Shown: positions 38,301 through 52,200, counted from the first letter of the stretch. The stretch is 64,000 nucleotides of DNA from Piper betle (GCA_033002965.1 JAURVB010014884.1:153127-217126); one strand, 5' to 3'. Program-made: numbers and translations. The notes: generated by a model not told the origin, from the sequence alone.

Positions 38301-41198
38301 TATTGCTTTCTCTGTGCACGCAGCATTTAACTTTGCTAAAATCTGAAATCTGAAGGGCAGTGTGTGGTCTTCTTTGCCTCCAATTAACAACCCATCTACT
38401 AAGCCACCAAAGCCGATAATATTAGCTGTGGCATCCCAAGATTCTCAATCTTTTTTTCGTGACATAAATCCCGGTTCTGATTCCCTTATGTCTGTAAGTT
38501 TTGCTTTTATATGGAAACTTTATTTGCTTTCTTATACAATTTAGTTGAAACATATTAACAAAAGGAAATTATGAAAGCTAATGAATTTTGTAGGGACTGA
38601 TTTCATTGCTGGCAGCTGTTGATGCTCTTGCTCATCTTGAAGGTGTAAATGGCCTAAAAAAGCAGGTACTGGTTATGCTTTTGTGCTGCCTCCATGGCCA
38701 TTCCTATAAGTAGCCTCTCTAGTCCTTTTAGAATCCAGAGGTTATTTACCGACAGATCTATTCTCGCCCTAAGATTGGTGATTCATCTTCCAGAAATGAT
38801 GATCTGTTTATGCTCTGTTGGCATCATGGCTTATGCTCGTCTTGCATCATTTTCTTTGCTGTATTTCTTCATTTGCAGCTCGTTTTCCTTTTTCTCACTG
38901 GAGAAGCATGGGGTTATCTTGGTAGCCGGCGGTTTTTAGCTGAACTAGAAGCTAGCTCTGATGACGTCAGGGGTCTCAATGGCGCATTAATTGAGCAGGT
39001 TTCTTTGTATTATACATGTGTTTGCCTATTAGATGAACTAGAAACTTGTATGCCAACTTGTTTCATATATTGCATTCTTTTTTTAATGTTGAAATTATTA
39101 ATAATTTTCTGTTATAGTAAGTTATCTATTAACAAGTAATAGAAAATAGGGAAAATACTTATTTAAGAAATCGATTAACGGTGACAGACCTGGTAGTAAA
39201 ACAGTTCAATGTTTACATGTAGTTTAGAGAAATTGAGAAACCTGTAAGGTGGGGGAGTTTTTAATTTCCAGAAACATTTATTCAGAGAATGAGTAATTGT
39301 TGGATGTAAATGGAGATGCCTGTTGTAAGTGCACAGTGATATTATCTTCCTGAACTCATGTCGGTGGTAAGAAGGTCTCTCTTATAATTCTCAGAGGGGT
39401 TTTCTTCTTTTGACAGTTCTTAGGCATATTTCCTTCTATTAATTGGTTTTTAACATTGTTTGATTGGTAAACCGTTATATTACTTTTAACAATCAAACTT
39501 CTGGATTCTAATGTTGATTAAAACAGTAGTGTATTGAACTTCTAAAATAATGTGTTAATATGTAGGGATGTCAAATTATCCATGCATATAGACTTCTGTG
39601 CGTTTAGAGTGAAACAGCTTGTTTGCCTCAAGTACACTGTTGGCTAGAGTTTTGTCCTCTTTTTTCAGTTCTTTTAATTACAAATGATTTGGTTTACAAA
39701 ATATCATGTCATAGGTGCTGGAGATAGGATCTGTGGGGAAAGTTTCAAAGGAAACAGAGACCAGCTTCATTGCTCATACAGGAGGGGTAAGAAATTTAGT
39801 CAATGTTAAGTACTAATGCTTGTGGTAAATGGGGTTGTCATCCCTTGAGCATTAAGATAACTATTTTTAGCAATTAAGATCAGATATGTTTGCAGAAGAA
39901 TAGGAGATATAATGGCATTAGTGAGAAACTTTAGTAAGATTTAAATTATGTTTCTGCTTGCAGGATACATCTGGTGTTAATAAAATGATGACTGCCATTC
40001 AGCAGGCTTCTGTTTCATTCCAACCAGAGAAGGTTAGGATTAATTTGGCTGATGGAGAAAATCCTGGTCTACCTCCTTCATCTTTGATTGCACTTTTAAG
40101 GAAGGTAGGGGCATGTTTTTGCTTGTTATTTGTTGTATTTCTTCCTGTATCTCTGTTGTGGTTGCCTCTTGAAATGCTGTGGGCTTCTGTAAAATTGTTG
40201 CTTAGTGGATTTGGTTGTTCATCTGGTGCAGAACTCTTCACTTTCTGGCGTTGTACTTGAAGAATTTGATTCAGCATTCGCCAATAAATTTTATCACAGC
40301 CACCTGGATGGCCCATGTAAGTGGTACAGAAACATGCTTGTTATTATATGATCTGATTGGTTTGATTGTATTTGACATTAGCTGTGTCATGCAGCGAATA
40401 TCAATGTTACATCAATTGTCAAGGCTGCTTCTTTGGTTGCACGAACGCTGTATATTTTAGCAAGTGATAATGTGGAATCAAAATCAGAGAAACTTGATGC
40501 TATTACTGTTAATGCTTCATTAGTTCAGGAGCTAGTGGATTGCCTTCTGAGTTGTGATCCTGGCTTGTCATGTGGGCTGGTCAGACAATACATCAGTCCA
40601 AGTACCATCTGCCCAAATCATTATGTGGGTGTTCTGCCGGGTGCCCCATCTGATTATCGATATGCAGATGATACACCTAGATTCATTTGGAATTTCATGG
40701 CAGATAGGACTTCTGTTCCAAATCACAATGCAACATCTTGCTCGCAAGGCTGCAAGAATGCTGGAGAAGTTTGTGTAAGCGCAGAAGTTGATAAGGGTAC
40801 TTGTAAGGTTTCTACGACGAGGTAACTTCCTGGATTTGAGAAGCATATCGTGTGGTTCAGCATTTACCAAATATACCATATTTTATGTTGGCACTATTTA
40901 TTTATGAATGCATTCATCTTTTCTACATTTTAGGTATGTCCCAGCATATTCGACCAGGTTGAACTTTGTCGACGGGGCATGGAGATTGCAGCCTGCAAAT
41001 GCATCTGATTTAATGGGAATGATAGATCCAGTGTGGACGGAGAGTTATTGGGACACAATAGGACTCCGGGCTTACAAAATTCAAAGCTCATTTTATGACA
41101 ATATCGTCCTTCTATGGGGTATTGCTGTTACAGTCTTCACCTACCTTTTGATAGTGGTTTCAAGGGCATCCCTGATGAAAGCCATGAAGCGTGATTGA
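33947..41198 (+). CDS. Nicastrin, gamma-secretase subunit
   Basis: Large glycoprotein subunit of the intramembrane protease gamma-secretase (with presenilin, APH-1 and PEN-2), in the endomembrane system. Sixteen exons: 33947-34043, 34389-34502, 34732-34844, 36443-36527, 36741-36817, 36923-37000, 37140-37211, 37575-37648, 38361-38493, 38594-38665, 38879-38998, 39715-39786, 39964-40104, 40232-40316, 40395-40821 and 40934-41198. They sum to 2025 nt and 674 residues, all in frame. An N-terminal signal peptide (residues 1 to about 30, polyleucine core) precedes FESVPDLKRAMYRNVDGYPC. The aminopeptidase-like domain has FLFLTGEAWGYLGSRRFL, matching the DYIGS region of animal nicastrin. Cysteine-rich text lies in exon 15, and one transmembrane helix (IVLLWGIAVTVFTYLLIVVS) sits near the C-terminus, followed by a short basic tail. 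Introns 3 and 8 hold MITEs and a minisatellite. Confidence 0.97.
34075..34110. repeat. (TTG)n microsatellite in nicastrin intron 1
   Basis: About 12 TTG units with one TGC interruption, starting about 30 bp after the exon 1 donor. Confidence 0.9.
35068..35410. mobile_element. hAT-type MITE in nicastrin intron 3
   Basis: 343 bp. The terminal inverted repeats read tagggttgctaattgagcga at the left and, as the complement of the right end, taggggtgctaattgagcga. The element is flanked by an exact 8-bp target duplication gtggctat (35060-35067 and 35411-35418). The 8-bp duplication and TAGGG/CAGGG-type ends are typical of hAT elements. The interior has many CTCGA/CGACTCGAC subterminal motifs and a (TA)n run. 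No coding capacity, so it is non-autonomous. Confidence 0.88.
35965..36321. mobile_element. PIF/Harbinger (Tourist-like) MITE in nicastrin intron 3
   Basis: 357 bp, AT-rich, with ends gggtttgtttggttg and ccaaccaaacagaccc forming an imperfect inverted repeat. It is flanked by TAA at 35962-35964 and 36322-36324. A 3-bp TAA/TTA duplication with GGG..TTTGG ends is the Tourist hallmark. Non-coding. A decayed relative lies at about 23225-23520. Confidence 0.82.
38147..38314. repeat. 4 x 42-bp perfect minisatellite in nicastrin intron 8
   Basis: Four identical 42-bp units (38147-38188, 38189-38230, 38231-38272, 38273-38314), each starting ttgatgagattttgg. The period is a multiple of three and free of stops in several frames, so both strands show repetitive open frames. 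These lie inside an intron and are not evidence of coding. Confidence 0.97.
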
Positions 41199-42599
41199 AT
41201 AATCATGAGGAGCATCCTATTATGAGAAAAGATGTCTTGGATTCAGCGCAGGAGGCACAATTATGTGAACTCCGGTTTCCTGCCTTCTTTTGGAAATGCC
41301 TTCTTTTTTTTCCTTTTTCCTAAAACACAACAGATTGAAGATTCTCGTTGCTTGGGCGGGCTAGGCTGCTGCTTCATTAGTTTTTGCTTTCTCAAACATT
41401 AGAAGTAAGACTAACTAAATTATCATTTTGTTATTTAAGCTTGGGATGTTTCTTGTGTTCTATGATTATACATGAATTGTATGGAATCAACAGAATTGAC
41501 AGGTTAATTAATGGCTAATAATGGGATTGAGGCGGAAGCAATCTTAATTTGTCAAGCCTGACCTCTCCTCTGCTTGACTGCTGTTTGGTATCCTTGCAAC
41601 CATTCCGATTATTGTTATGGCCAATCTTTAGGGTTTTTTGTTATCTTTTGGCCAACCTTTAGTTGACGACGAACATCAACGATAATGGGGCTGAATGTGT
41701 TGATTGTGGTGTTCGAACGCTAACATCGCCATTTCAACGGGAAATAGAATTGAAGTTGATTCGTAATCTTGCAAGTGATGAATTATCAAACTGCCGACGG
41801 CATGGCCATGTCTTTCTCTAGGTTTTCAAAAACATTTAATTGTTTATTTTTTATTGTTTTGGCATCAGAAAGGCTGTAAAAGACTAGGTTAATAACTTTA
41901 ATCGTTATCGTGTATTGACTTTACGACCATTTATTGAAACTCCTGTTTTGCCGATTAAAAAATGGCCAACATATGGTTAATGTTCATTATTATATATACG
42001 TAGTTTTAAGACCTAAAATTATCCGACAGTGATGTATTGAATCATTTTAGGTATTTAAACTTTTTTGAACAGAACTCGTACAAATTAGTGCAATTGGGTT
42101 CTTAATTTTTAGTTGAAATTTATATTTTCAAATAAAGTAATTAATAATTTTTACGATCTCTGTACAACGGCTACGGTGTAACTTTTTACAGCTACCGTTT
42201 AAGTTTAACGGTTAATTTTATTAATTAATTTACTATTTTTTTATTTGGTGAAGTTTTAAACTAATTTTATATTATTCAAATTCAAAATTGATAAAATAAT
42301 AAAATGAATGACCATTTACTGTCCGCTTTGAGGGGTTACGTATAAAAATATCAACAAGTCTCCGGGAGTTACCACTGATCCTCGTTATGTCGCTGCAATA
42401 CTTTTCTACATTTCTGCAATATTATAAGCAGTGTATATAATTTTCATACGGTCTTATTTGCTACATCCCAGCATGTTTAAATAGTACATCGTTGATTAGC
42501 TTGCCAGCAGTTAAATTACATTAGAAAACATAACATTTCTAATACACCTATTTCACTAGAAACCTTTTATGATCTGATCAGTGTGTGTCAAGAAAAGCC
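41199..42599. other. Intergenic, nicastrin 3' side to NAC stop
   Basis: Convergent intergenic region holding the 3' UTRs of nicastrin (+) and the NAC gene (-). No other feature is seen. Confidence 0.55.
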
Positions 42600-43647
42600 T
42601 CACAAGGAAGATAGGACATTAATGGCTGCCTCATGCAACTGCGATTGCAGCAAATCATCCAATATTTTCCAGTCATTCGCCTCATCTATTGCAAGTGCTC
42701 CGGGCAGGTTGAAAGAATCTGTTGGAATGAGACTCGTGGGGAGAGGTGAGGAGCAAAGCTGCTCATGTTCAGGACTTGACTCCAATATGAGAGGCGGGTT
42801 TCTTATTTGTCCCCAAATGGTTTGCGCATTATGATGGGAGTTCATGGCCTTGTTTAAACAATTAGAAGCGTCCAGTCCAGGTGATTGAGACACAAAATGG
42901 CCGTGATCTTGAAGACCATCAGCCACAGAATTGCAATATCTAAAGTAGTGTCTTTCGCTCGACGGGCTTTGCTTCTTGAAGGCTCTGCAAACAACCCATC
43001 CTTCTTCCTGCAAGTTACAAGTACGACATATATTAAATTTGTTGAACTACAGAATTGATCGTAGACATCCTTCATCGTCGTGTACTTTTGGTTGTTAGAT
43101 AGATATAAATAGATGACATGCATAGTGCAGAGTGAACTTGCCTGTGGGGGTGCATGCTCGCTTGTTTGAAGTCTGTACTCATGAATGACCCAGTCTGTCT
43201 TCCTCCCATTTGGTGCCCTGCCTCTATAGAACACCAAAGTTTTCCTCATTCCTATCATCTTGTCCTTGGATAGCACTACCTTGTCCCTCCCAGTTGCCTT
43301 CCAAAACCCGGCTGCTGTTGCTCTATTTGTCCTCGTTCCTGTTGGGTACTTCTTATCTTTGTGGCTAAAGAAATACCACTCACTTTGCTCCCCATTACCA
43401 ACTTTGCACCGTCCTGTATATGATCGAGTAAAGTTGAGTTATTTCATTTTCTCCACTTCTTCTTTAAGTAATTGAAAGAGGCCTTACCTTGGAGATCCCA
43501 TGGCTCTATTCTGTATAGGTCTATGTCTGTGATGATCTCCAGGTCGATAGTCTTGGAGTTAACCTTCCTAGCGAGATAGTAACCCACAAGCTCCTCCTCT
43601 GTAGGATGGAACCTAAATCCTGGTGGTATACAAGACTCTACTTCCAT
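42600..43647 (-). CDS. NAC transcription factor, VND7-like
   Basis: DNA-binding regulator in the nucleus. Three exons on the minus strand: 43488-43647, 43142-43413 and 42600-43007; 840 nt, 279 residues. Subdomain A is [58 protein letters not shown] plus [27 protein letters not shown] plus [23 protein letters not shown]. The text [27 protein letters not shown] and the C-terminal [11 protein letters not shown] resemble VND7-type xylem-vessel regulators, so a role in vessel or secondary-wall differentiation is inferred. ATG 43647 (MEVESC) is chosen over in-frame ATGs upstream because family members start just before PPGFRFHPT. Intron 2 has a GC donor (CAG|GCAAGT). The second intron is at the conserved NAC position. 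Confidence 0.95.
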
Positions 43648-46224
43648 TTTTAAACTCTGCAGCAGCATATAAATAGCCTCAGAATGGTTGTTGAGTGGAA
43701 TGAACTTCCTTTTCGTCAAGTTACTAGCGTACTGAGACTTCCACTTTCATTGGAATATATATTAGGGAAGCGCAAGTTGTGCTCAATGCAATAGTCGTGA
43801 TAACTGACTACTATAATGTGCAAGCAGCCTATTACACCACCATATAATTTTTTCAAGTATATTTTCCTAATTATAGAATGATGGCTCCCATTAGCGTTTG
43901 GTTGCCATGCCAGCCATTGCATCTTAATTAGGATATTACAACTAAAATATTAAATATCTCCCTTTACTAATTAATTAACTTATCATACTAATTAACCTGC
44001 TAATTAATATCAATATCAGTACAGTACCATGGGAAGCAAGCTGATCAGTATATAACCAGTCGCGAAGAGTCATAGACCTTGTTAAAAAGATGATCAGTAC
44101 ATTTTAGTCTCATTATAAGTGTTAAATCCTAGAAATCAAGAAACTAGGAAAAGCTAGTTAGGTTGATAAAAAATTCTCAACTGCGACATGATCGGGAAAA
44201 AAAGTCTTAGACGACATACCTGATAATGAAGAATATCACTTGTTTCTCCGATATATACTAGTGTACCCGTTTGTTGATGGCTCAAAACTTGGAGAAGATC
44301 AAAAGAAGAACAAAACAAATATGGTGATGCAAGAAAGAGAGAAAAAGCTTACACATATATATGAGACAAGATGCAGGAATTATAAGCAGGAAGAGTGAAT
44401 GGCAATGTCAATGGCGGTGAAGTCATTGGTGTAGGTGGCTCAAAAATGTAATTTGGGCGGCCGTGAGTGCAGCCAACCCTCCACCGAATACAGATCTTTT
44501 GCTTCTCACTCAAACACCTCTCTCTAGCTCTCTCACTCTATGTACATATATGTCACTAGCCTTCCTTATAAGATAATAGCACCCAACCAATTACCATCAT
44601 TTTCTCCCTCTTATGATCACATTTACATTGAGCACAAATTGATTTCAAGTTTTCATAATATTGCTGTAATTAATTTGCTAACGTCAATACGAAAGCATAT
44701 GGAGAGCAATGGATTTGCGCTGTTAGTGGAGATAATATGCGAGTGTAACAATCAACTTTTGAGTGTACATGGTCGGCTTGAAATGTTTGGCGTCTAATTG
44801 GTCCGGCTTTGTATGGTTATGGAGATATTATCTTATTTGATGAACAGTATCACGGAGCATGCTTCTACTCCTCCCTGTTGGCTGGACTATTTTGCTTGCC
44901 CATGATGCAGTAGCCGCATTTGTAGACTAAAATTGCATATATTATGGAAATGATGGAGATTGTTGGGCATGGCTTAGAAGTGAACGACATACCAGAGTTT
45001 GGAATGGATAAAGATTCTGAATGTGGCAAGGACAATGCTGCCTTTTGGAATAAATGTTTTATATATACGTTGCGTACGGCCATTTCAACATTGACATATT
45101 ATCGTTCAAGATCCGAACATTTAAAAAACAATGTGGTTACTTCTCTTCATCAAATATTGTGGGGGTGGATTCGTATTAGCACCGCAAAATTGCAAATTTT
45201 AAGTAACATAATGAAAGATTTGAAGAATGAAAGGGGGTTAAAAAGATAGCTGATTGTGGAGATTTTATCTGAGAAGCCGCAACTAAGTATTTTATGGTAG
45301 TAGAGCTCTGTATTTTATGAATAGCATTCTTCTAATCACGTCTGCATGCGATCGAGTAATATAGTAAGGTTGATTTTTGTTTTCTGAAAAAGATAAAAAA
45401 GACATTTGAAAAATAAACACATCTTGTGAATTATTGTACCGAGTATAAAACAAAGATGTGAGCGCACTTTCATGATCTATTTGCTTTCAAGTTGAGAGAT
45501 ATCGCAGGGCAAAATACTTTCCCCTCTTTCCACTTCAGTCGGTTGGTAAAGCCGCTAGCTTGTGAACGGGGGAAATCAAACAGATATTCAGGGACAACAC
45601 AGCAAGCGACATTTTCATGCATCAAAAATTAAAAAGAAAAAAGAAAAAAGAGAGAGGACTGAGAGATTTGAGAGCTTGATGACGCTACATCTGTTCATCT
45701 TTACGTTGGCATCAAAATTATCAAAAGCAAATCAGCAGCTCATGTAATAAGGGAAATGACGCCATGATCATTCCGAGGAAGCCCCAAAAGCAGACGTACT
45801 TTTTAGACCTCCATCATCCAATGGCGCAACAAAAATATTAATAATAGGCTTAGCAAATGGGCCAGTGGAGCAGGTCGGTGAGTCGGCCCAACAAAGGAGC
45901 ACCCAGCCAACCCACTTCAGTTTGAAGAAAGGCTTCTTAGAATCCTAATTAAACAGTGTTGTTGCTTTGCAGCCTTTTCTTTTTTCTGAAAGATACACAT
46001 CATTTGCCACCGCTTCATTTACAAACTCATAAGGAGACAACACGAATAGTTGACAGAAATTTAAATACATTGCTCGAGATTTTTTTGGTATGAATTGTTG
46101 AGTATAATTTTCTAGCCATTGTGATCTCCGTATCTTTTCTGAGATCGTCCACTGTCCATGTTGACACACTAGCATTCGAGTATGGCGGCCTGCACATTGA
46201 GCAGGTTAATGCATTATTAAACAA
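43648..46224. other. NAC promoter side and intergenic DNA
   Basis: 5' flank of the NAC gene, then intergenic DNA to the DCAF1 stop codon. A 101-codon frame at 44944-45249 (+) has no recognisable family features. Nothing else is supported. Confidence 0.5.
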
Positions 46225-49200
46225 TTAGAACCCAAAACCATTTTGGCCAAACTCGCTGTCGTCCTCATCACTGCTGAAGGATTCCAACATCTCATCACTG
46301 TCATCGTCGTCATCTCTCTCAGGGCCAATCTCAAACATCCCTCTTCCACCATCAAAATCTGTATTAAATTCACCGTCATCATCCTCATCCTCATCATCAT
46401 CAATGTCATCAATGCTATCATCATCCTCGTCGTTGCTCATAAGGTCATCTACATCACTGTCTAAATCACCGTCCAGATCAGCACCAACCAAGCCATCCCC
46501 AATCTCCGACTCATCGTCTTCTTCGTCCTCATCCGTTTCTGCCCCATCATCCGGATCTGAATCATCATCAGTTGAGCGCCGGCGACCAATCTCATACAGC
46601 CTGGCTGATGATAGCATATCTTCGTGGTCATCCATTGCCACAACACCAATAAATGAGTCCGTAGGCTCTGTTGCAAAATCTAATACACAGCGATCAACTG
46701 GTATGGTGGCAATGTCAGAATAGTTGACTGCATCAATAGTTCGAAATGCGGGATAAAGTGGATGCCTAAACCGCCGTGTTTGAACTGCAGAAGTTATGTC
46801 CTCCAAATTACGACGGAGGATTGCATAAATAACATCTCCAGCAGTATTAAAAGTAACCACCGTTTGGTCCAGCGAAGGCACACTTCTAAGAAGCTTAAAT
46901 CTACGGAGATCCCACACTTCGGAATTTATGATTATCTGTTAAAAACAGAAAAATACGACTCAGTGGAATGCTTCTCATGCTAAACATTGAAAAATGTCAA
47001 GTTTCAGCTCATTATCTGTCACCAATACATGACAGGCTAAAACATCAACAGCTTGAGATCATAAAGGAGAACCTTCAAAAACACAATTCATTTATAAAAT
47101 GCATGATTCATAAGCGAAAGACGCATATAATCCACTGCAATTTCAATTTCATAAATTTGACAGCCAAACAATGTTCAACAAGTGATCCTTGGACATCCAA
47201 GAAAAGTTCACCATCATAACGTTTAGACGCCATGCAATGTCTGATTAACAAAAATTCTGAATAAAATTAGCCAAAACCCAAACAAAGAAGAATGCAAGAA
47301 ACAACATTAGAAGAAAATTCGATAAACACTGCTTTTATAAGCTTCATTAGAAACTGTAATCTCTATCCACCCAGAAAGTATATGACGCTTTAAATATAAG
47401 TAGCATCTAGCGATAGCTAAGTAAAGTAGCTCATATAATACAAATCATACCATGCAGTAAAGTTTGCAAGTCATGTTCCTTCTTACAAGCTACATGGGAA
47501 AAAAAAATAAAAAGTATAGGAAAAGAAAAGAACCTCATTCCCTGAAGGATGGAAACCACCACCACCATAGTCTGTGAACTGATCAAAACGGTGAACCGGA
47601 CCTGGACCACGCCGGTCCCATAAGACCCCATTCCACAACAGCATTGTATCTAAGGGGCTAAAATGTATAAGAGATGGCACATGCCCACGGAGAGGACCAG
47701 AAGGTGGATTTGAGTTGTCAGAGAACTTCAAGTCCACATTACCAGTTTCTACATCATACAAAAGAACCTCCTTGTGAGATGATTCTGCTGACAAAGCAGC
47801 AAACATAGTTCCTGAGTGACTGAAACGCGCAGCTTTGCACCCATCAAATGAATTCAAAGGTCCAACAGATACTGAGCTGACATCCCAGAGTCTCACATCA
47901 TAACTACTAGAAGTAATAAGTAACTGAGTAGGGCCTGATGAAACTGACTGTAACATAGTTACTGAAGATTGGTGGCAAGTTTGACTTTCCAAGATATTTC
48001 CATTGCTAGAGTCAAAAATCTTAAGCTCTCCTGAATGGCTTCCAGTAGCGATACGAGCAGAGTCACCAAGAAATGTCATGCAACTCAAAAGAGCAGTGTC
48101 ATCACGGCATGTACGCCATGGGCGAAATCTGCTGTAAACAAATTGACGGTCTTTACGAAAGCCAAGTGTTCCGCCATAAAGGTACCTACACTCCCTCCTA
48201 CTAAGCCTGGAAGTAATATTTGTAGGTGCATCAAAATTCCTGCTGGGTTCAGGACAAACATGAGGGTGCAAAAGAGAAAGTGGAGGTAAAGTTGTAATAG
48301 GAGTTGGACACTGCCGGTGCTGATGCTTCAAGTATTGAACAACTAAAGAATCGAGACTGACCCGTTCAGTGTTGCCACCTTGATGGTCAGCAAGAATACC
48401 AGGTTGAATAGAAGGAGTGGAAGGAAATGGTTGAGTACTAGGGCACAGAATTCCATCTTGATTATCAGGAAGAGTGCATGATGGTGTCCCTTTCATTTCA
48501 GGCAAATTTAGACTCGGAGTCAACACAAACCCATCTGATTGCCCATTCCGACAAGAGAGGATTGGTGTCTGACAAACAGGGGATTGCACCCCTTGATCAG
48601 AAATATTTGAACGTTTTGAAGGCAATGAACAGCCACTCCCTTTCCCATCATTTAGTTTTCGTTTCATAGGCAGTTGGATTGGAGTCTTCATAACTGATTC
48701 CAATTCTAAATTGGATATGCTGACAGCCGTTGATGGAGTTTCCAAAACCAGAGGAGGAGACTGTAAGGTTCGAGGGGTAGTAGCAGTCTTGCTCAAGGAG
48801 CGTGTTTGACTTTTCCCATGAGGGCTGAGATTGGGGAGAACTAAAAGTTTCTTCTTTGAAGATGAAAGGTTCAACTCAGGTTTTGTTCCCGAATGACCAT
48901 CATCTTTATGAAATGTCTTTGGCACCTCAGAGAGGAAACCACCAGAAGTACGGGCAGATGGCCACTGGAATTGTGATGAAGGAATCTCTTGTATGGAAGT
49001 CTGGTGCAGATGGAGTGATGAGGCAGACGAAGATGGCAAAGGTGTCAACCGAGCTTCGTTCAATAATGCAGCAGCCGAGGTGGTTAATCCAGAGGCTTGC
49101 AGATGTTCATGTATAAGGAGTAGCAGTTCTCTAAAAATGTCAGACGCATAGATGAGTTAAAAATATTTGGAAACATTATTTATCATAAAACTAGAAATAA

Positions 49201-52200
49201 AAAATAATACCTAGAATGGTAAGTGATAGGAGTTGCAGCAGCAATTGCCGCTCTTTCGATACGTCTTAAAGTGGGAGCAGCAGCATCTGTAGCTGCCAAT
49301 GTGCTAGCACGACCAGAATTGGTGACAATCTAAAAAAATAATGCAACTAAGTCAAACAACAAAAACAAGAAGCAATGAAAAAACAAAATTATTGCAAACA
49401 GAACAAGACATATATATGTGTGTAAATATTGGTGAAAACTGTTCGCAATAATGAAGCCTTCTAAAGATCATAATACAATTATCAACTGCATCACTTACAG
49501 CAATCAGCTCAATTGCAACCTGAGCTAGTTCAGCTTGCCATTTTCCTTGCTCTGTTCCTGTTGCCTGAGAGCCTGAATCTCGTATAAGTTCAGAGAGTTT
49601 CTTGCCCACCTAAAATTATCAAATTAAACAAGCAGATCATAATCTGCACATGATCAACTACTACCAGCATATTTTTTCACAGAAATAAAATAAGTGTTTC
49701 CTAAGAAACAATTTACTACAGCAATTTCCTAGCCATCAACCCCCTGCTTTTCAATCATCTAAATAACATTGTTGATTGTACCAAACTGAGAATAATATAC
49801 TGTCTACAAAAATGCTCCCCAAAATTAAACATTACATTAGATGGTAACAAGCAAATGGTACCAACTCGCCAACATACCAAAACTTTTGAATTTAAATTCC
49901 ATGTGTAATGGCAAGGGCAGAAGCATAGTGCTAAAATAATTTCAAACGAGTAAAACATAAAAGAGTAGTTAAATATGCGAACTTCTTCAAGACTCCACAA
50001 ACCTGAAGTTTTGTCAATATGTGTGCTATGGTGTTGTCTCTTGCCAACCCAAGCAAGACGCGGCATGCCAGAGCTCGAAGACAATCAAGAGCTGCAGGTG
50101 GCGTGAATATTCGAGGATGAAGAAGATGCAATAGTACTTTTATGCCATTGTTTGCACGGACAGCCTCTCGTGCTTGTCGATATCCTAGTTCTAACTGTGC
50201 TGCAAGGCCAGCACAACCTGCACCCTGGCCCAATGTTATCCTTCGATCCCCTACTACTCCAGAAGCTACAGCTGCACCACTGGTGGGCTCAACCTGATTA
50301 GGCACCAATACATTTCTCTCTGAAACATTTCTTTCAAGTTGCCTTTCTCTGGTATCTGCAGCAGAAGTGGAGCCATTAGGCACCTGCACTGAACTAGATT
50401 GTTGACCATGTGCCATTCCCGGTGGTTTGATGCTAATTGATGGCGGAGGACATGCAAGATTGACCAAAATACTCAATGCTGGATGGATAATCTGCATGGT
50501 CATATATTTTCTTATTGTCATTGATTTGCCAAAACTACAAGATAATAATCAAGCAACAGCACTTGGTGCATAATGATTTTACATCATGTCTATCCAAAAA
50601 CAAAAATAGACAATAGAAAGCAACAATACTTCACATTAACCATTCAACAAGCCTGACCTGCAAAAAGTCACTGGCTATACTTCATAGAATTATGCTGTCT
50701 TGAGAAGCATTAAAAAGGGTTCCGAGTTCCAGCATTAGGTAGCAAAAATATTACATTCTGATACAAAAATAAAGCCCTCACTCATGTAAATAGAACTCAT
50801 TATTGTTTCACTCTCAGACCACTTCTTTGTGTTCCTAAGGTGCAACTATTGGCTGGAATGCATGTGACGGTGATTTCAAGCAGGCATACAAACACAAAAA
50901 ACTGACAATTTTTCCACCACAATACAATACAAATCTGTCCCCAACATCTATTCGGGATTATGTGGGAAAAAAATAAAACATAAAAATAAAAGAGAGAGAG
51001 AGAGAGAGAAGGGAATATATAGCATGTGCCTCCTCAACAATCAAATAGGATATGATGGATATGGAATAATCCTCACCTCTGGATCAACATAGCCAGCACC
51101 ATTGGCTGCATCCAGAATCACTGCCATGCCAACACGATCATTACTCAGAGTTGCATTTATGACAAGCTTTCGGCTATAGGGTACTAGAGTAACAATGTGT
51201 AGAACACCAAGTGCATATTGTGCCAAGTCATGCAGATAACGCTCAGCAGGAGGTGCCTACATTAAGGACAAGATTATACACAATTGTAGACACAAACAAC
51301 TGACCTTAATAAAAATTGAAAAACAAAATTTGCAAAATTTTAGAATTGGTAAATACCTGACACAACTCCAAGATTATAACATGGCCGTTTAAGGTCAAAA
51401 ATCTATCCACAGTTGACCAACGAGCTCTCACAAATGCAGGTCCCACCTTACGATCACGTTGTATCTGAAGGAAAACAGCCTCCATTGCTTCATTGCTTGC
51501 ATCAAGTGGTTTATCCACAGGCTTTGTGCCACTAATATTCCGTGCTGTACTCCGATGACTCTTATTCGGACGGAGAGAATCAACAAGCAGAAGGAGCTGA
51601 GCCCTGAAATAATGGCGTAGAGCAACACATGTGTGGTATGCGACCTGTTTCTCCAAAGTCGTCAAGACTTCAGCAGGAGTCCTATCATTTCGAAGAGGTG
51701 TCGTGCTTGATGTACCAGCTAAAGTTGAAGAATTGTTACCCGACCTCACTGAGGCTGCATTTTGTAAAAGGTTCAGCATCTTCTGCAACCCTTCTTGATA
51801 ATCAAAAGAATCCAGTACTGCCCTAAAAACGAAAGCAGATGCAAAAAAAACTGCAGCATTTTTCCTAGCTTGGTCCTGGGGGCACTCTAATAGCTGTAGA
51901 GCTAATTCTACCACCTGATGAACAACCTCAGAAGCCAGACGACATACGCGCTCCATAATCCCCTGGCAAAATGGTCAAAATGCAGTAAGTGATGTGCATG
52001 GAAGAATGTTGGAAATTTCTAAGGAAAATTTTAGTCAAACCAAAAGAAGTGGCATAAGAAAGAACAAAACCTGGATCAATATCAAGCTTACCTGAAGAGA
52101 GCCAATGGTGAACAAACACAAGGAAAGACCAACATAAGTTTGATGGTTCCTATGTACAGCTAGTAATTTCTGCATGCCTTCTCGATCAACAAATAAAGCA

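Noticed and set aside
38029..38390. Repetitive minus-strand ORFs with KKKRLQN or KRKDSKIS units
   Set aside because: They are translations of the 42-bp intronic minisatellite of nicastrin, with no start context or homology.
44944..45249. 101-codon ORF as a gene
   Set aside because: No recognisable motif, no homologue known to me and AT-rich composition like the surrounding spacer.
45530..45595. tRNA-like stretch (agtcggttggtaaagc...)
   Set aside because: A D-arm-like string is present but no acceptor stem or proper T-arm can be drawn.
46243..46723. Plus-strand serine-rich ORFs
   Set aside because: Antisense of the GAT/GAC-rich acidic tail of DCAF1; low-complexity shadow.
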